Source: Listeria monocytogenes | GTDB taxonomy: Bacteria > Bacillota > Bacilli > Lactobacillales > Listeriaceae | DNA length: 64,000 nucleotides | Assembly: GCF_041765605.1 (NCBI RefSeq) | Contig: NZ_CP168900.1 | Location: 1,628,001 to 1,692,000, forward strand | Direction: 5' to 3' | Part shown: piece by piece, positions 41,386 through 50,704 of the stretch | Position numbering within the stretch: the first letter of the stretch is position 1 | Layout of the letters: every line of letters begins with the position of its first letter | Notes under the pieces: model-generated | The model's database searches: none | Told to the model about the DNA's origin: nothing | Seen by the model: only the letters and a program-made list of their open reading frames with translations | Translations under genes and position numbers: made by a program

Positions 41386-43740
41386 TTAAGATTCTTTGTT
41401 TCGCAACTTAGCTAATTGGTCCTTTGTAATAATAACATCTCGCGGTTTGGAACCGTTTATCCCTGAAACAATTTGATGATTTTCAAGGGATTCCATTAAT
41501 CTAGCCGCTCGGTTATAACCAATTCTAAAATGTCTTTGCAACAAGGATGTTGAGGCAGCATTTTGGCTTAAAACAAAGTCACACGCTTCTTCAAATAATT
41601 CATCGGTATTTTCTTTTGCCGTTTCTTTTACAAGTAATTCTTGTTCTTCAAAGATATAATCGGCCTCGCCTTGACTTCGAACATGTGCAACAACTGCATC
41701 AATCTCTTCATCACTAACGAACGTACCTTGTAAACGTACTGGCTTACTTGCACCACTAGGTAAGAAGAGCATGTCCCCTTTTCCAAGTAGTTTTTCTGCC
41801 CCACTTGCATCTAGGATTGTTCTAGAGTCGATTTGAGACGATACAGAGAACGAAACACGTGTCGGGATGTTCGCTTTAATAAGACCTGTAATGACGTCTA
41901 CAGATGGGCGCTGTGTCGCTACAATCATATGAATACCACAAGCTCTTGCTTTTTGAGCAATACGGCTAATGGATTCTTCCACATCATTTGGTGCCACCAT
42001 CATTAAATCAGCTAATTCATCAATCACAATTAAAATATAAGGTAGTTTTTCTCCTGTATGGTCTGGGTGACTAGCATATTCATTATATTTTTCCATATTT
42101 CTAACGCCTGTATGGCTAAACAATTGATAGCGGCGTTCCATTTCTTCTACTGCCCATTTTAAAGCGACCGTAGCAGCTTTGGCATCCGTAATAACTGGAC
42201 TTACAAGATGCGGTATCCGGTTGTAAGGAGCTAACTCGACCATTTTCGGGTCAATCAAAAGTAATTTCAGTTGGTCTGGAGTTGCTTTATAAAGCAAGCT
42301 TACTAGCAATGAATTGATGCACACGCTTTTTCCTGATCCAGTAGCTCCGGCGATTAAACCATGGGGCATTTTTTGTAAATCAGTAATAATTGGCGTTCCC
42401 GAGATATCTAGCCCGAGTGCCGCTGTGAGCGGTGATGTAGATGACTGAAAAGCTTCCGTATTCATCAATTCAGAAAGCATTACGGGACGACTTGTCTGAT
42501 TCGGAATTTCTATCCCTACTGTACTCTTACCAGGTATTGGCGCCTCAATCCGTATATCTTTCGCCGCTAAATTTAATTTAATATCATCCGTTAAATTAGT
42601 TATTTTGCTAACTTTAACGCCTTTTTCAGGTTGCACTTCAAATCTAGTTACTGCTGGACCTTGTGTACGGTTAACTACGCTAGCTTGTACGTTGAAATTT
42701 TCCAAGGTTTCATCTAGCATCTCTTGCTGCATTTGTAGCCATGAGTCGTCTTCACGTTTGGAGACTGGCGGGTGGAGCAAACTAAACGATGGAAATTCAT
42801 AGTTCGTTGGGTAAGAGCCTGTCGTTACTTGCGCCTCCCGAACAGTATTCATTTGTTCTGCTTCTACCTCAACTGGTTGTTGCACATTTATTTCCTGTGC
42901 TTCTTCTTTTTGAAGCGCTTGTTTGTCTTTCTTTACCATCATGACATTAAATGGAATTCTGCTTTTAAGCAATTGCTCTTGTCTATTTGATTCTACTTGT
43001 TTGCTTCTAGTAGTTGTTTTCGTTTGCGCCGGCTCTTCCGTTATAAGGGAAACGCGTGCTGGTTCTTGCTGTTCTACTGGTTCTGGGGTTACTTCCGCTT
43101 CTGGTTGCTCCGTAACGACTTCTTCCGTCACCGGCACTGGCACAACCTCTTCCTCTATTTGGCGATTTAGCTCAGTGTCAAAAGCAATTGTTTCCGCTTC
43201 TGCTGAATCTAACAAATCTACTGGAGCAATAGTTAAATCTTCTTGTATTGTACTAAGTTCTTCTGCTTCTGTTACAGCAAACTCAAATTTACTTGGTCGT
43301 TTATTAAAGGCATAAACAGGCGAAGGTACATCCGTCGCTGTAAAAGGTCGTTTTCTTGTTTCCTCTTTTACTGGTTGCGTTTCTGCCACTTGTCTTTCTG
43401 TTATTGGTTGTTTTTTTGGTTGAATTGGTTGGCTTTTTTGTTTATCTGGAATTAACGGAAAACGAAATTCACCTTTTGGATACTGATAAACCATTTGTGT
43501 TTTCATTTGTCGTTTCACTGGTTGCATATGTTTTTGTTTTGGAGCTGTTTTGTAAGCAACTGGTCGTTCGTTCCTTATAGTACGTTCTTTCGTTTTAATT
43601 GCTGTTACATTTGATTTTGGCACTACTACTTCTGGCGCCTGCTGTTTCGTTTTCTTTTCTACTTTTCTTGAAGACGTATCTTCGTATGTATCTATTTCCT
43701 CGTCCATATCGCCAAAGAAAAAATCTTTAAACCATCCCAT
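41386..43740 (-). CDS. sftA: DNA translocase SftA (soluble FtsK/SpoIIIE family)
   Basis: A 784-aa cytosolic translocase that helps move DNA away from the closing septum. The N-terminus has no transmembrane helices. Instead a long low-complexity linker rich in Glu, Pro, Gln, Val and Thr runs to about residue 300, which separates it from FtsK/SpoIIIE. The motor has Walker A GATGSGKS (465-472) and Walker B LLIDPKMVEL plus ILIVIDELADLM. The C-terminal gamma winged helix (LLQRHFRIGYNRAARLMESL) recognises orienting DNA motifs. Single gene followed by murC. Confidence 0.95.
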   Translation of the reverse strand: MGWFKDFFFGDMDEEIDTYEDTSSRKVEKKTKQQAPEVVVPKSNVTAIKTKERTIRNERPVAYKTAPKQKHMQPVKRQMKTQMVYQYPKGEFRFPLIPDKQKSQPIQPKKQPITERQVAETQPVKEETRKRPFTATDVPSPVYAFNKRPSKFEFAVTEAEELSTIQEDLTIAPVDLLDSAEAETIAFDTELNRQIEEEVVPVPVTEEVVTEQPEAEVTPEPVEQQEPARVSLITEEPAQTKTTTRSKQVESNRQEQLLKSRIPFNVMMVKKDKQALQKEEAQEINVQQPVEVEAEQMNTVREAQVTTGSYPTNYEFPSFSLLHPPVSKREDDSWLQMQQEMLDETLENFNVQASVVNRTQGPAVTRFEVQPEKGVKVSKITNLTDDIKLNLAAKDIRIEAPIPGKSTVGIEIPNQTSRPVMLSELMNTEAFQSSTSPLTAALGLDISGTPIITDLQKMPHGLIAGATGSGKSVCINSLLVSLLYKATPDQLKLLLIDPKMVELAPYNRIPHLVSPVITDAKAATVALKWAVEEMERRYQLFSHTGVRNMEKYNEYASHPDHTGEKLPYILIVIDELADLMMVAPNDVEESISRIAQKARACGIHMIVATQRPSVDVITGLIKANIPTRVSFSVSSQIDSRTILDASGAEKLLGKGDMLFLPSGASKPVRLQGTFVSDEEIDAVVAHVRSQGEADYIFEEQELLVKETAKENTDELFEEACDFVLSQNAASTSLLQRHFRIGYNRAARLMESLENHQIVSGINGSKPRDVIITKDQLAKLRNKES

Positions 43741-44049
43741 TCATTATCACCCTAAATTTAATTTTCTTGTTTGATTTTAACAGACAAAAACAAAATAATC
43801 TATGACAAAATTGTGAATTCGCCTTTTTTCGAGCCATATTCGTTATAATACCTTGGTAATAGAGGGTTTAAACGTGGTATAAGTTTTTGTTATAAAGGTG
43901 AAATTGATTCATTTTTGTGCAATCTATGTATATTTTGTATACAATTAACGAATTATAGTTCTACATTTAGGATGTTTTCACAATATCTAATAAATAGCAA
44001 CTAAAAAAGCGCCCGATATAGCATCAGACGCTCAAAATTAAACATTTAT
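43741..44049. other. 309-bp spacer between sftA and ytpR
   Basis: Holds the upstream region of sftA and the ytpR terminator at 44003-44032. The rest is AT-rich with no credible frame or RNA gene that I can see. Confidence 0.6.
44003..44032 (-). terminator. Terminator of the ytpP-ytpQ-ytpR unit
   Basis: Minus strand AGCGTCTGAT-GCTAT-ATCGGGCGCTTTTTT, stem of nine pairs with one mismatch and wobble. Confidence 0.85.
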
Positions 44050-44667
44050 TTAGAAATTAACAGGAAAAGCTTCTCCGATTGTAGCTGATTCTTCCAGAAC
44101 CATAATCCCCTTTTCCGTAGGCGCATCAGGAATCGCCAACTCTCTCGCAGCACAAACCATGCCGAAAGAATCCTCGCCTCGCAAATTAGATGGTTTGATA
44201 ATTAAACCACTTGGCATAACCGCACCAATTTTTGCGACAACTACTTTTTGACCAGCGTCAATGTTCGGGGCACCACATACAATTTGTAATACTTCATCCC
44301 CTACATTGATTTTACATACATTTAATTTATCTGCATTAGGATGCTTCTCTTTCGTTTCCACATAACCGATGACGAATTTAGGAGATAAATCAGCCACGAT
44401 TTCCGGTTCGAATCCAGCTTTTTCAATTACTTGATTCATTTGCGCTACTAATTCCTCTGTCAAATCCACCTTGCCATTTGCAGTAATATTAAAATAGTTA
44501 GAGCTATTAAAGATGTTATATCCCGCCAACTCTTTTGTTTCACGATCAAAAATTCGCGCTACATCACCGCGACGTTCCCATTCACGATTTTCAAACGTTA
44601 CTTCGCCTGTTTCAATTAGTAGAGTGTCCCCTACCCCTTTTTCATTATAAAATGCGTTTACTATCAC
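44050..44667 (-). CDS. ytpR: YtpR-like tRNA-binding-domain protein
   Basis: A 205-aa protein with an N-terminal DUF4479 domain and a C-terminal OB-fold tRNA-binding domain related to the PheT N-terminus (FVIGYVETKEKHPNADKLNV, then QIVCGAPNIDAGQKVVVAKIGAVM). It lacks all other PheT parts, so it is not a synthetase. The function is unresolved; a tRNA or translation-quality role is likely for the family. It follows the DUF1444 gene with 5 nt between them. Confidence 0.9.
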   Translation of the reverse strand: MIVNAFYNEKGVGDTLLIETGEVTFENREWERRGDVARIFDRETKELAGYNIFNSSNYFNITANGKVDLTEELVAQMNQVIEKAGFEPEIVADLSPKFVIGYVETKEKHPNADKLNVCKINVGDEVLQIVCGAPNIDAGQKVVVAKIGAVMPSGLIIKPSNLRGEDSFGMVCAARELAIPDAPTEKGIMVLEESATIGEAFPVNF

Positions 44668-44672
44668 GTTTT

Positions 44673-45473
44673 CTACTCCTTTAATCTGTTTTTTGCCATT
44701 ATAAATATCGGTTCAAGTTTACCATTATTATAGACAAATGGCAAAGAGGTAATTGGTACGAGCCCGTCCGCGAAAAAGTCCATCGTCATATGCGCCAGAA
44801 CATCGTATCCTGTATTATCTTGAATATCGCCAATGATTAAGACATCTTGATGTGGTACCGCAAGCACCATTTCCCCAGTTATCTTCTCGCGCATTTCGCG
44901 AAGGAACGCTTCATTCAACAATCTACTAGCATCGTAACCATCATTTGTCCGAACGAAATAAAAATCATTACCATTAACAGCATCTTTTTTTAGCGGAATA
45001 GCTAAATTCGCCAAATTCCTAAAAGCAGCTTCTCTAATTTCTTTATGCGTTAGTTGTGCTTTTTCAAGCATACCTTCTTCGATAAAACGATAAGATTTAC
45101 CCAAGTCAAACGCATAAAAGATTTTTGTTTCCGCCGTGTGTTCATCCGTTAATAGCACTTCTCCCGCTTTCGTTTTACTAGGGAAAGAAGTCGCACGAAC
45201 AACTGGATAAATGTTCGCTTGATTGTTTTTCAATTCCACATTTCCTGCCGCAGCTCGAAAACCTTCTTCGACATAATAAACAATCTTCTCCACTGCCGCA
45301 TCCCCATCATTTTCATAATTCGCGACAATTTGCGGGATGGTTAGTGTTACTTTTTTGCCATTTTGCGTAACGGAAAGTGTGTCGTTGTCACGATTATATG
45401 CAAATTGTCGATTCGGTGCATCTAGTTCTTTTTCTAGTCGTGCTTTCATTTTTAATATCGTCATTTTTGCCAT
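44673..45473 (-). CDS. ytpQ: DUF1444 family protein (YtpQ-like)
   Basis: A 266-aa protein of UPF0354/DUF1444. Conserved stretches visible are [13 protein letters not shown]-like and [13 protein letters not shown], followed by the C-terminal [20 protein letters not shown] and [17 protein letters not shown]. No catalytic motif is recognisable. ATG 45473 is chosen with GGGGAGG 6 nt upstream. It lies in the conserved ytpP-ytpQ-ytpR row of Bacilli. Function unknown. Confidence 0.9.
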   Translation of the reverse strand: MAKMTILKMKARLEKELDAPNRQFAYNRDNDTLSVTQNGKKVTLTIPQIVANYENDGDAAVEKIVYYVEEGFRAAAGNVELKNNQANIYPVVRATSFPSKTKAGEVLLTDEHTAETKIFYAFDLGKSYRFIEEGMLEKAQLTHKEIREAAFRNLANLAIPLKKDAVNGNDFYFVRTNDGYDASRLLNEAFLREMREKITGEMVLAVPHQDVLIIGDIQDNTGYDVLAHMTMDFFADGLVPITSLPFVYNNGKLEPIFIMAKNRLKE

Positions 45474-45507
45474 AAGTGCCTCCCCTTCCATAAAAAGCAG
45501 TCACTTT

Positions 45508-45819
45508 TTATATCGCAGCTAGAAAATCATTAATTTCTTCTTTTGTTTTTCTATCTTTACTTACAAAACGCCCCACTTCTTCACCGTCTTCAAACGCTAA
45601 AAAGCTAGGAATCCCAAAGATTGCTAAATCCGCACATAAATCAATAAATGCATCTCGGTCAACATGGTAAAAGGCAAAGTCCTCATTTTCCGCTTCGATT
45701 TCAGGCATTACTGGTTCGATGAATTTGCAGTCGCCACACCAATCAGCACTAAACATAAAAACGGATTTACCTTCTGATTTAATATCGTCAAATTGTTCTA
45801 CTGATTCTAATTTCTTCAT
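45508..45819 (-). CDS. ytpP: Thioredoxin-like protein (YtpP-like)
   Basis: A 103-aa thioredoxin-fold protein with the active site [10 protein letters not shown] (Cys28, Cys31). The dipeptide between the cysteines is Gly-Asp instead of the Gly-Pro of thioredoxin 1, so its redox potential or partners probably differ. The cis-proline IPSF is present. ATG 45819 is set with AAGGAG 9 nt upstream; a start two codons earlier is possible. First gene of the ytpP-Q-R unit. Confidence 0.9.
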   Translation of the reverse strand: MKKLESVEQFDDIKSEGKSVFMFSADWCGDCKFIEPVMPEIEAENEDFAFYHVDRDAFIDLCADLAIFGIPSFLAFEDGEEVGRFVSKDRKTKEEINDFLAAI

Positions 45820-45896
45820 TTCCATACGCTCCTTCTAATCTCATACTAGTTAAATCCTACCGCCTAACAACACTTTCGTCCAGAATAACGCTCACG

Positions 45897-45936
45897 AAAA
45901 AAGTCTAGCCCCAACGAAGGAGCCAAACTTTTTTAC
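45897..45936 (-). terminator. Terminator of the ytoP unit
   Basis: Minus strand AAAAGTTTGGCTCC-TTCG-TTGGGGCTAGACTTTTTT. The stem includes G-U pairs and a T6 tail. Confidence 0.8.
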
Positions 45937-46151
45937 CGTACTTTAGAGCGCGCTTTTTTCTTTTCTAAAAAATCGTGGAAATACCCGAAAAATAATGTCA
46001 CGATTCCAGCAATCATAGTGGTCCATATCCAACCAAGCTCTGAATCACGAAAATAAGGTAAGTCCGTAACATAGCCTAGCAAGAATACTAAACTCGCCAA
46101 CAAAAGGAACAACCCCACAACAATTACAGGTTTCTTCATTATTTTACGCAT
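45933..46151 (-). CDS. Small two-helix membrane protein
   Basis: A 72-aa (or 68-aa) protein with two hydrophobic helices ([20 protein letters not shown] and [18 protein letters not shown]) and a basic C-terminal tail (KKKARSKVR). Its ATG overlaps the ytoP stop, and the ribosome site is poor for both possible starts, so translation is probably coupled to ytoP. I recognise no family. Confidence 0.65.
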   Translation of the reverse strand: MRKIMKKPVIVVGLFLLLASLVFLLGYVTDLPYFRDSELGWIWTTMIAGIVTLFFGYFHDFLEKKKARSKVR

Positions 46152-47220
46152 TGTTTTTAATTGTTTCGTAAGTCGTTTTATCCAAACCGCGAATAAGCGT
46201 TGTAATCATTTCTTTTGCAGCAGCGTAGTCATCCACATGCAAAATCGAGTTAGACGAGTGAATGTATCTAGCTGGAACACCTATTACCGCACTTGGAATA
46301 CCACTAAGTGATGTATGCACTTTACCAGCATCCGTTCCCCCTCCTGGCGAAACAAAATATTGATAAGGAATTTTATTTGATTCCGCAGTATCAAGTAAAA
46401 ATTCACGCATACCACGGTGCATAATCATTGTCCGGTCAAAAATACGCAGTAAGAAACCTTGACCAATTTGACCGAATTGCGATTTGTTACCAGTCGTATC
46501 ATTTGCAGGGCTAGCATCTAACGCGAAGAATAAATCCGGTTTAATCATGTTCGCACTTACACCCGCACCGCGCAGACCGACTTCTTCTTGCACATTCGCC
46601 CCAGCAAAAAGTGTATTTGGCAACGATTCGCCTTTCAATTCTTTCATAAGTTCAATCGCAAGACCAACGCCATAACGATTATCCCATGCTTTCGCTAAAA
46701 TTTTCTTCGGATTTGCAAGTGGCGTGAATTCAGCTACAGGGACAATGAATTGCCCGGGTTTGATACCGATTTTTTCCGCGTCCGCTTTATCATCCGCACC
46801 AATATCAATTAGCAAGTTTTTAGGATCCGTTGGTTTGCTACGCTCAGCCTCCGACAACAAATGCGGCGGAACAGAAGCAACCACCCCGATAACCGGACCG
46901 TTAGGCGCCATAATTTGCACACGTTGCGCTTGTAAAACTTGCGGATTCCAACCACCAATTGTTTGAAAACGTATTAGGCCATTTTCTGTAATTTGCGTTA
47001 CCATAAAGCCAACTTCATCCATATGAGCCGCAACAAGGACGCGCGGACCACTTTCCGCTCCGTGGCGCACACCAAAAATACCACCTAAGCCGTCTTGGAT
47101 AATTTCATCGGAAACTGGTTCAAGTTCTTTTCGCATAAAAGCACGAATTCTATGTTCATCACCCGAAGTCCCTTGAAGTTCCGTTAATTCTTTAAACATC
47201 GCTAACGTTTCTTTTTCCAT
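46144..47220 (-). CDS. ytoP: M42-family aminopeptidase (YtoP-like, glutamyl aminopeptidase/endoglucanase fold)
   Basis: A 358-aa cobalt/zinc aminopeptidase that forms tetrahedral dodecamers in the family. Metal ligands are visible in order: AAHMDEVGF (His), AWDNRYGVG (Asp), the base/ligand pair [10 protein letters not shown] (Glu-Glu), ALDASPAND (Asp) and a His near the C-terminus in [11 protein letters not shown]. The start has AGAGATG-type upstream sequence. It heads a unit with the small membrane protein. Some relatives were once annotated as endoglucanases, which is not supported by the active site. Confidence 0.92.
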   Translation of the reverse strand: MEKETLAMFKELTELQGTSGDEHRIRAFMRKELEPVSDEIIQDGLGGIFGVRHGAESGPRVLVAAHMDEVGFMVTQITENGLIRFQTIGGWNPQVLQAQRVQIMAPNGPVIGVVASVPPHLLSEAERSKPTDPKNLLIDIGADDKADAEKIGIKPGQFIVPVAEFTPLANPKKILAKAWDNRYGVGLAIELMKELKGESLPNTLFAGANVQEEVGLRGAGVSANMIKPDLFFALDASPANDTTGNKSQFGQIGQGFLLRIFDRTMIMHRGMREFLLDTAESNKIPYQYFVSPGGGTDAGKVHTSLSGIPSAVIGVPARYIHSSNSILHVDDYAAAKEMITTLIRGLDKTTYETIKNNA

Positions 47221-47417
47221 TAATAATCATCTCTTTCCGTCTAAAATCTCTTTTATTATAGCAAATAATATCCGTTTCCGCTCGCTTCACTTCTCTCTTT
47301 TATAGAAAGCGTGTTCAAAAATCCTTTTATAATCAAAAATTTGTAGTATAATGATTAAAAGAGATGTTCGTAGTAGCATCTTTTAAAAAGAATAGGAAAC
47401 ACTAGGGAGGAAAAGCG

Positions 47418-47729
47418 ATGAACTGGAAAGCTTTCATTGCAGGCGTTGGAGCAGGTGCAGCGGCTGGACACCTTGTTTATCATTATTTACTTAGCGATAA
47501 AACAATTTCTGGGGACGTCATCTTAGAAAAGGTAAAAGATGCATTCAAGCAAGAAGGACCAATTGAAGGTTCTTGGATTCAACTTAAAAAACAACATTAC
47601 AAAAAATTCGCGATTGATACGTTTGTTTACCACGGCGGAATCACATGTATTCGTGAAGGCGAGAAGAAGCAATTCGAATTTATCGCAGACGCTAACACAG
47701 GAACAATCATTGATGTATATTTAGCATAA
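47418..47729 (+). CDS. ytzB: Small PepSY-like protein (YtzB-like)
   Basis: A 103-aa protein with an N-terminal glycine/alanine hydrophobic segment (FIAGVGAGAAAGHLVYHYLL), probably a membrane anchor or uncleaved signal, and a PepSY-like domain (KQFEFIADANTGTIIDVYLA). AGGGAGG lies 8 nt before the ATG. Function unknown; PepSY domains often inhibit proteases. Single gene. Confidence 0.82.
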   Translation: MNWKAFIAGVGAGAAAGHLVYHYLLSDKTISGDVILEKVKDAFKQEGPIEGSWIQLKKQHYKKFAIDTFVYHGGITCIREGEKKQFEFIADANTGTIIDVYLA

Positions 47730-47732
47730 AAA

Positions 47733-47768
47733 ATAAAACGACTACCCAACACGGGGAGTCGTTTTTTA
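47733..47768. terminator. Bidirectional terminator between ytzB and the CsoR-fold gene
   Basis: AAAACGACT (47735-47743) and AGTCGTTTT (47757-47765), with an A/T-rich flank on both sides. Confidence 0.85.
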
Positions 47769-48014
47769 ACGGATAAAACTATCGATTTTCTTTTTAATTA
47801 TCGTTTCATCTGTTTCACCTTGTTCAATTAACTCTTTCATTTGTTCCGTGTAGATTAACTTTGCCGCCGCATCCATCGCTTTTTTAACTGCCGCAATTTG
47901 TTGCATAATGGTTTCTAAATCACGCTCTTCTTCCGTCATCGTTTTTATAGAACGCACATGCCCTTCTATCTTAGCAAATCGGGTTACTAGCGCCTTCTTT
48001 TGGTCACTATCCAT
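47766..48014 (-). CDS. CsoR/RcnR-fold (DUF156) transcriptional repressor lacking metal-ligand residues
   Basis: An 82-aa all-helical DNA-binding protein. The family core KKALVTRFAKIEGHVRSIKTM and the second helix LETIMQQIAAVKKAMDAAA are clear. By my alignment, the copper-CsoR ligands Cys-His-Cys are replaced by Leu33, Gln58 and Leu62, and there is no cysteine anywhere in the protein. It therefore cannot sense Cu(I) by the known site, and cannot work like the persulfide sensor CstR or formaldehyde sensor FrmR, both of which use a cysteine. ATG 48014 is preceded by GGGGG and a TATAC-rich dyad that could be its own operator. Confidence 0.85.
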   Translation of the reverse strand: MDSDQKKALVTRFAKIEGHVRSIKTMTEEERDLETIMQQIAAVKKAMDAAAKLIYTEQMKELIEQGETDETIIKKKIDSFIR

Positions 48015-48036
48015 ATATACCCCCTTATAGTATACC
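48012..48036. promoter_or_regulatory. Candidate operator of the CsoR-fold repressor
   Basis: The minus strand reads GGTATACTATAAGGGGGTATA just before the ATG: two GGTATA-type half sites around the ribosome site. A G-tract flanked by TAT/ATA arms is the usual shape of CsoR-family operators. It is suggestive only. Confidence 0.35.
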
Positions 48037-48122
48037 AAACAATAACCCCCTACCCAGGATGTCAGTTTGGCTATTTTAAAGCATTTACAAATACAATTAT
48101 AGCACAAAATAAAAATACCCTC

Positions 48123-48150
48123 AAAAAAAGAAGTGATTTCTCACTTCTTA
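48123..48150 (-). terminator. Terminator of the ytnP-like gene
   Basis: AGAAGTGA (48129-48136) and TCACTTCT (48141-48148), U7 tail on the minus strand. The stem overlaps the stop codon. Confidence 0.85.
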
Positions 48151-48999
48151 ATTTCGCTGTTCTATTTTTAATTCGGTTTCTATTTTTCCATTTCCGTCAA
48201 TTTGAACTGCTCGAAATCTGGCGTCATGGTATGATAAAAACCAATAATTTTCACCAAAAGTTTGCTTAAAAATTTCTTGTTTGGCAGAGATAGAAGTCAT
48301 TGGATAATCATCATAAGCAGTGACCCAAAGCACATTTTGATGCGCAAATGTCGGGAAAATATCCGCCATATGTATCGCTTTTTCTCCGTCCGATTCTATC
48401 CATACAACTGAATGCCCATTACTATGTCCACCTGTGTGCGTCATTTTAATCGCATCGTTGAATTCTTTTTCTTTGGTAAATGTATGAATTTGTCCCGCTA
48501 TCGTTTGCCAGTTTTCTTGCCAGTATGTTGCTTTTGAACGAATGTTTGGGTGTTGCATTTCCTCCCATTCTGTTTTGGAAGTCCAGATTTCCGCATTGGG
48601 AAAAATGGAATAAAAGTTCCCCTCTTCCGAAACACCGGTCAGACCTAACACATGATCGAAGTGCAAATGTGTCATCAAAACATAATCAATGTCTTCTGGA
48701 GCGATAGATAATTGCGCCAAATCTTCTAGTACAAACGATTCTTCCGTCACACCGTAATTCCGTTTTTGTTTTTCTGTAAGCCGTCTGTTCCCTAGCCCGC
48801 TATCAATTAAATAATTTTTCCCTAAGTACTGAAAAAACATCGGATCGGTTACGTTAGCTAATTGATTTTTGTCATTTGCGGGATATTTTTTCTCCCATAA
48901 TGGTTTTGGTACAACGCCAAACATTGCGCCACCGTCAAAATGAGTATACCCTCCGCGTAACCAATGAATCTTTATTTTTCCAATTTGAATGGAATCCAC
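48148..48999 (-). CDS. ytnP: Metallo-beta-lactamase-fold lactonase-like protein (YtnP-like)
   Basis: A 283-aa hydrolase with the zinc motif THLHFDHVLGL (near residue 110) and later ligands MTHTGGHSNGHS and HMADIF. It is most like YtnP of Bacillus, which degrades lactone signals (quorum-quenching lactonase). The true substrate in Listeria is unknown. Single gene between the CsoR-fold gene and trmB. Confidence 0.85.
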   Translation of the reverse strand: MDSIQIGKIKIHWLRGGYTHFDGGAMFGVVPKPLWEKKYPANDKNQLANVTDPMFFQYLGKNYLIDSGLGNRRLTEKQKRNYGVTEESFVLEDLAQLSIAPEDIDYVLMTHLHFDHVLGLTGVSEEGNFYSIFPNAEIWTSKTEWEEMQHPNIRSKATYWQENWQTIAGQIHTFTKEKEFNDAIKMTHTGGHSNGHSVVWIESDGEKAIHMADIFPTFAHQNVLWVTAYDDYPMTSISAKQEIFKQTFGENYWFLSYHDARFRAVQIDGNGKIETELKIEQRN

Positions 49000-49020
49000 T
49001 TTTTAACGCCTCCCATAAAA

Positions 49021-49053
49021 AATAAAAACCAGATGCAGCAGATGCACCTGGTT
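49021..49053 (-). terminator. Terminator of the ytmP-trmB unit
   Basis: Minus strand AACCAGGTGCAT-CTGC-TGCATCTGGTTTTT, directly downstream of trmB. Confidence 0.85.
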
Positions 49054-49059
49054 ATCCTG

Positions 49060-49704
49060 TTAATTTCTATCAAATTTTGCTTCAAGACGATAGATGGGGA
49101 ATCCTTTAGCTGAAAATTTTTCTTCGTATTCAGTTTTGATATTCCCTTCGTAATCGCTATTATGCAGGTCAAGCGATACAAAAGTTAATAACATATTGTA
49201 TTCTGAGAAAGCTACCAGCGAATATTCGAACAAACTACGATTATCGGTTTTGAAATGAATCTCCCCCGCTTTCGGTAGCAGTCGCTCATAAATAGTTAAG
49301 AATGTTGGGTTCGTTAGTCTACGTTTTGTATGGCGTTTTTTCGGCCATGGGTCGGAGAAGTTTAAATAAATTTGTGCTACTTCTCCTTTTTCAAAACATT
49401 CTTCTAGTAATTTAGCATCTCTAGCAACTAATCGTAAATTAGGGACGTCCGCTTCAATCGCTTTATCGAGCGCCGAAACGAGCACGCTTTCGATCATTTC
49501 GATACCAATATAGTTAATTTCCGGATTTGCTTTTGCCATGCCACTAATAAATTGACCTTTACCGGAACCAATTTCGATATGGATAGGATTATTATTTCCG
49601 AATACTTCTTGCCACTGACCTTTGAAGTCCTCTGGGTTTTTGATATAAATGGCCGGAAATTCTTCTAGTCTATCTTTTGCCCATGGTTTATGTTTTACAC
49701 GCAT
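49060..49704 (-). CDS. trmB: tRNA (guanine-N7-)-methyltransferase
   Basis: Makes m7G46 in tRNA. The 214-aa protein has the SAM loop [15 protein letters not shown] (near residue 45), the acidic loop YIGIEM, and the conserved [17 protein letters not shown] with the catalytic Asp, followed by [13 protein letters not shown]. The start lies 7 nt after the kinase-like gene, and the two share an operon as in Bacillus (ytmP-ytmQ). Confidence 0.96.
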   Translation of the reverse strand: MRVKHKPWAKDRLEEFPAIYIKNPEDFKGQWQEVFGNNNPIHIEIGSGKGQFISGMAKANPEINYIGIEMIESVLVSALDKAIEADVPNLRLVARDAKLLEECFEKGEVAQIYLNFSDPWPKKRHTKRRLTNPTFLTIYERLLPKAGEIHFKTDNRSLFEYSLVAFSEYNMLLTFVSLDLHNSDYEGNIKTEYEEKFSAKGFPIYRLEAKFDRN

Positions 49705-49710
49705 CTTTCT

Positions 49711-50493
49711 TTACACCTCATCATCTTCTATAGCATTTTGAAAAATTTGTTTTGCTCGTTCATTCGCTTCGTCTGTTTGGTCAGTTGTGAGCTGCATAAC
49801 TGTTTGACAAATCGTATACCATTTTAATTTGCGATGTAATTCATCGGTTAATTCGGTACCGTAATTAGAGAGCCAACTTACCCAATCTTCTCTCGGGATA
49901 TATTGGTATAAAATCATTCCGATATCATTCGCCGCATCAGCAAGCATCGCACCATCCCAATCAACAAGGAACAGTTCGTTTTCCTCTGAAATAATCCAAT
50001 TATTATGATTAACATCTCCGTGACAAACTACATAATTAGTCGTCTTTGCAGCAGAGAGGTTCTGTTCTAAATAGTGAATAGCTTCTGTTATTTCTTCTGA
50101 TAAATCGTTAGTATCTTTTGTTTTTACTTTTACGAGAGTCAAAAGCTGCTCTGCAGAGAAATAGCAATTTTCGATTTTTGCTAGCATGTGTTGCAAGTTT
50201 TCTGAATGGTGGATTTTACCTAATAGTTTTGCCACTCGCGGTCCAACCATTTCTTCACGTGTCAAAATATGGCAATTCACCCATTTTTGAGCAGTGATGA
50301 CATCTCCATTCTCTACGCGTCTCGTCCAAACTAATTTTGGAACGATATTTTCTACAGAAAGCGCAGCTAAAAAAGGCGAAGAATTTCTTTTTAAAAAGAA
50401 TTTTTCGTCTTCATGTGTTGCAACGAATGCTTGGCCAGTTTCCCCTCCGGCCGGGGCTATGTCATATTCTCTCCCAAAAAAGTTATCTTTCAT
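49711..50493 (-). CDS. ytmP: Aminoglycoside-phosphotransferase-fold kinase (YtmP-like)
   Basis: A 260-aa kinase-fold protein. Visible are a glycine-rich ATP region (PAGGETGQAFVATHEDEKFFLKR), the catalytic loop CHGDVNHNNWI (Asp and Asn) and the metal-binding LVDWDGAML. It belongs to the choline/aminoglycoside kinase superfamily; the substrate is unknown, and no sign points to drug resistance. Co-transcribed with trmB. Confidence 0.87.
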   Translation of the reverse strand: MKDNFFGREYDIAPAGGETGQAFVATHEDEKFFLKRNSSPFLAALSVENIVPKLVWTRRVENGDVITAQKWVNCHILTREEMVGPRVAKLLGKIHHSENLQHMLAKIENCYFSAEQLLTLVKVKTKDTNDLSEEITEAIHYLEQNLSAAKTTNYVVCHGDVNHNNWIISEENELFLVDWDGAMLADAANDIGMILYQYIPREDWVSWLSNYGTELTDELHRKLKWYTICQTVMQLTTDQTDEANERAKQIFQNAIEDDEV

Positions 50494-50658
50494 CTACATG
50501 CACACCTTTTACTAGCTCTTTGCAACTTCATTATCCCTCGTTTATTTCACTTCCGAACAAATAGGTAACTATTCATGATTTTACTTCTCTTAGCCTTACT
50601 AGTCAAGTCAACATATGTTCGTTATCTAGATTTTTTTACAAATTTACTTTATTTACAC

Positions 50659-50697
50659 AAAAAAAGTGCATTCCATCAAAATGGAACACACTTTTTT
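50659..50697 (-). terminator. Terminator of the marR-mdrM operon
   Basis: AAAAGTGCATTCCAT and ATGGAACACACTTTTTT form a long stem with two internal mismatches and a U-tail on the minus strand. Confidence 0.9.
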
Positions 50698-50704
50698 CAT
50701 TATT

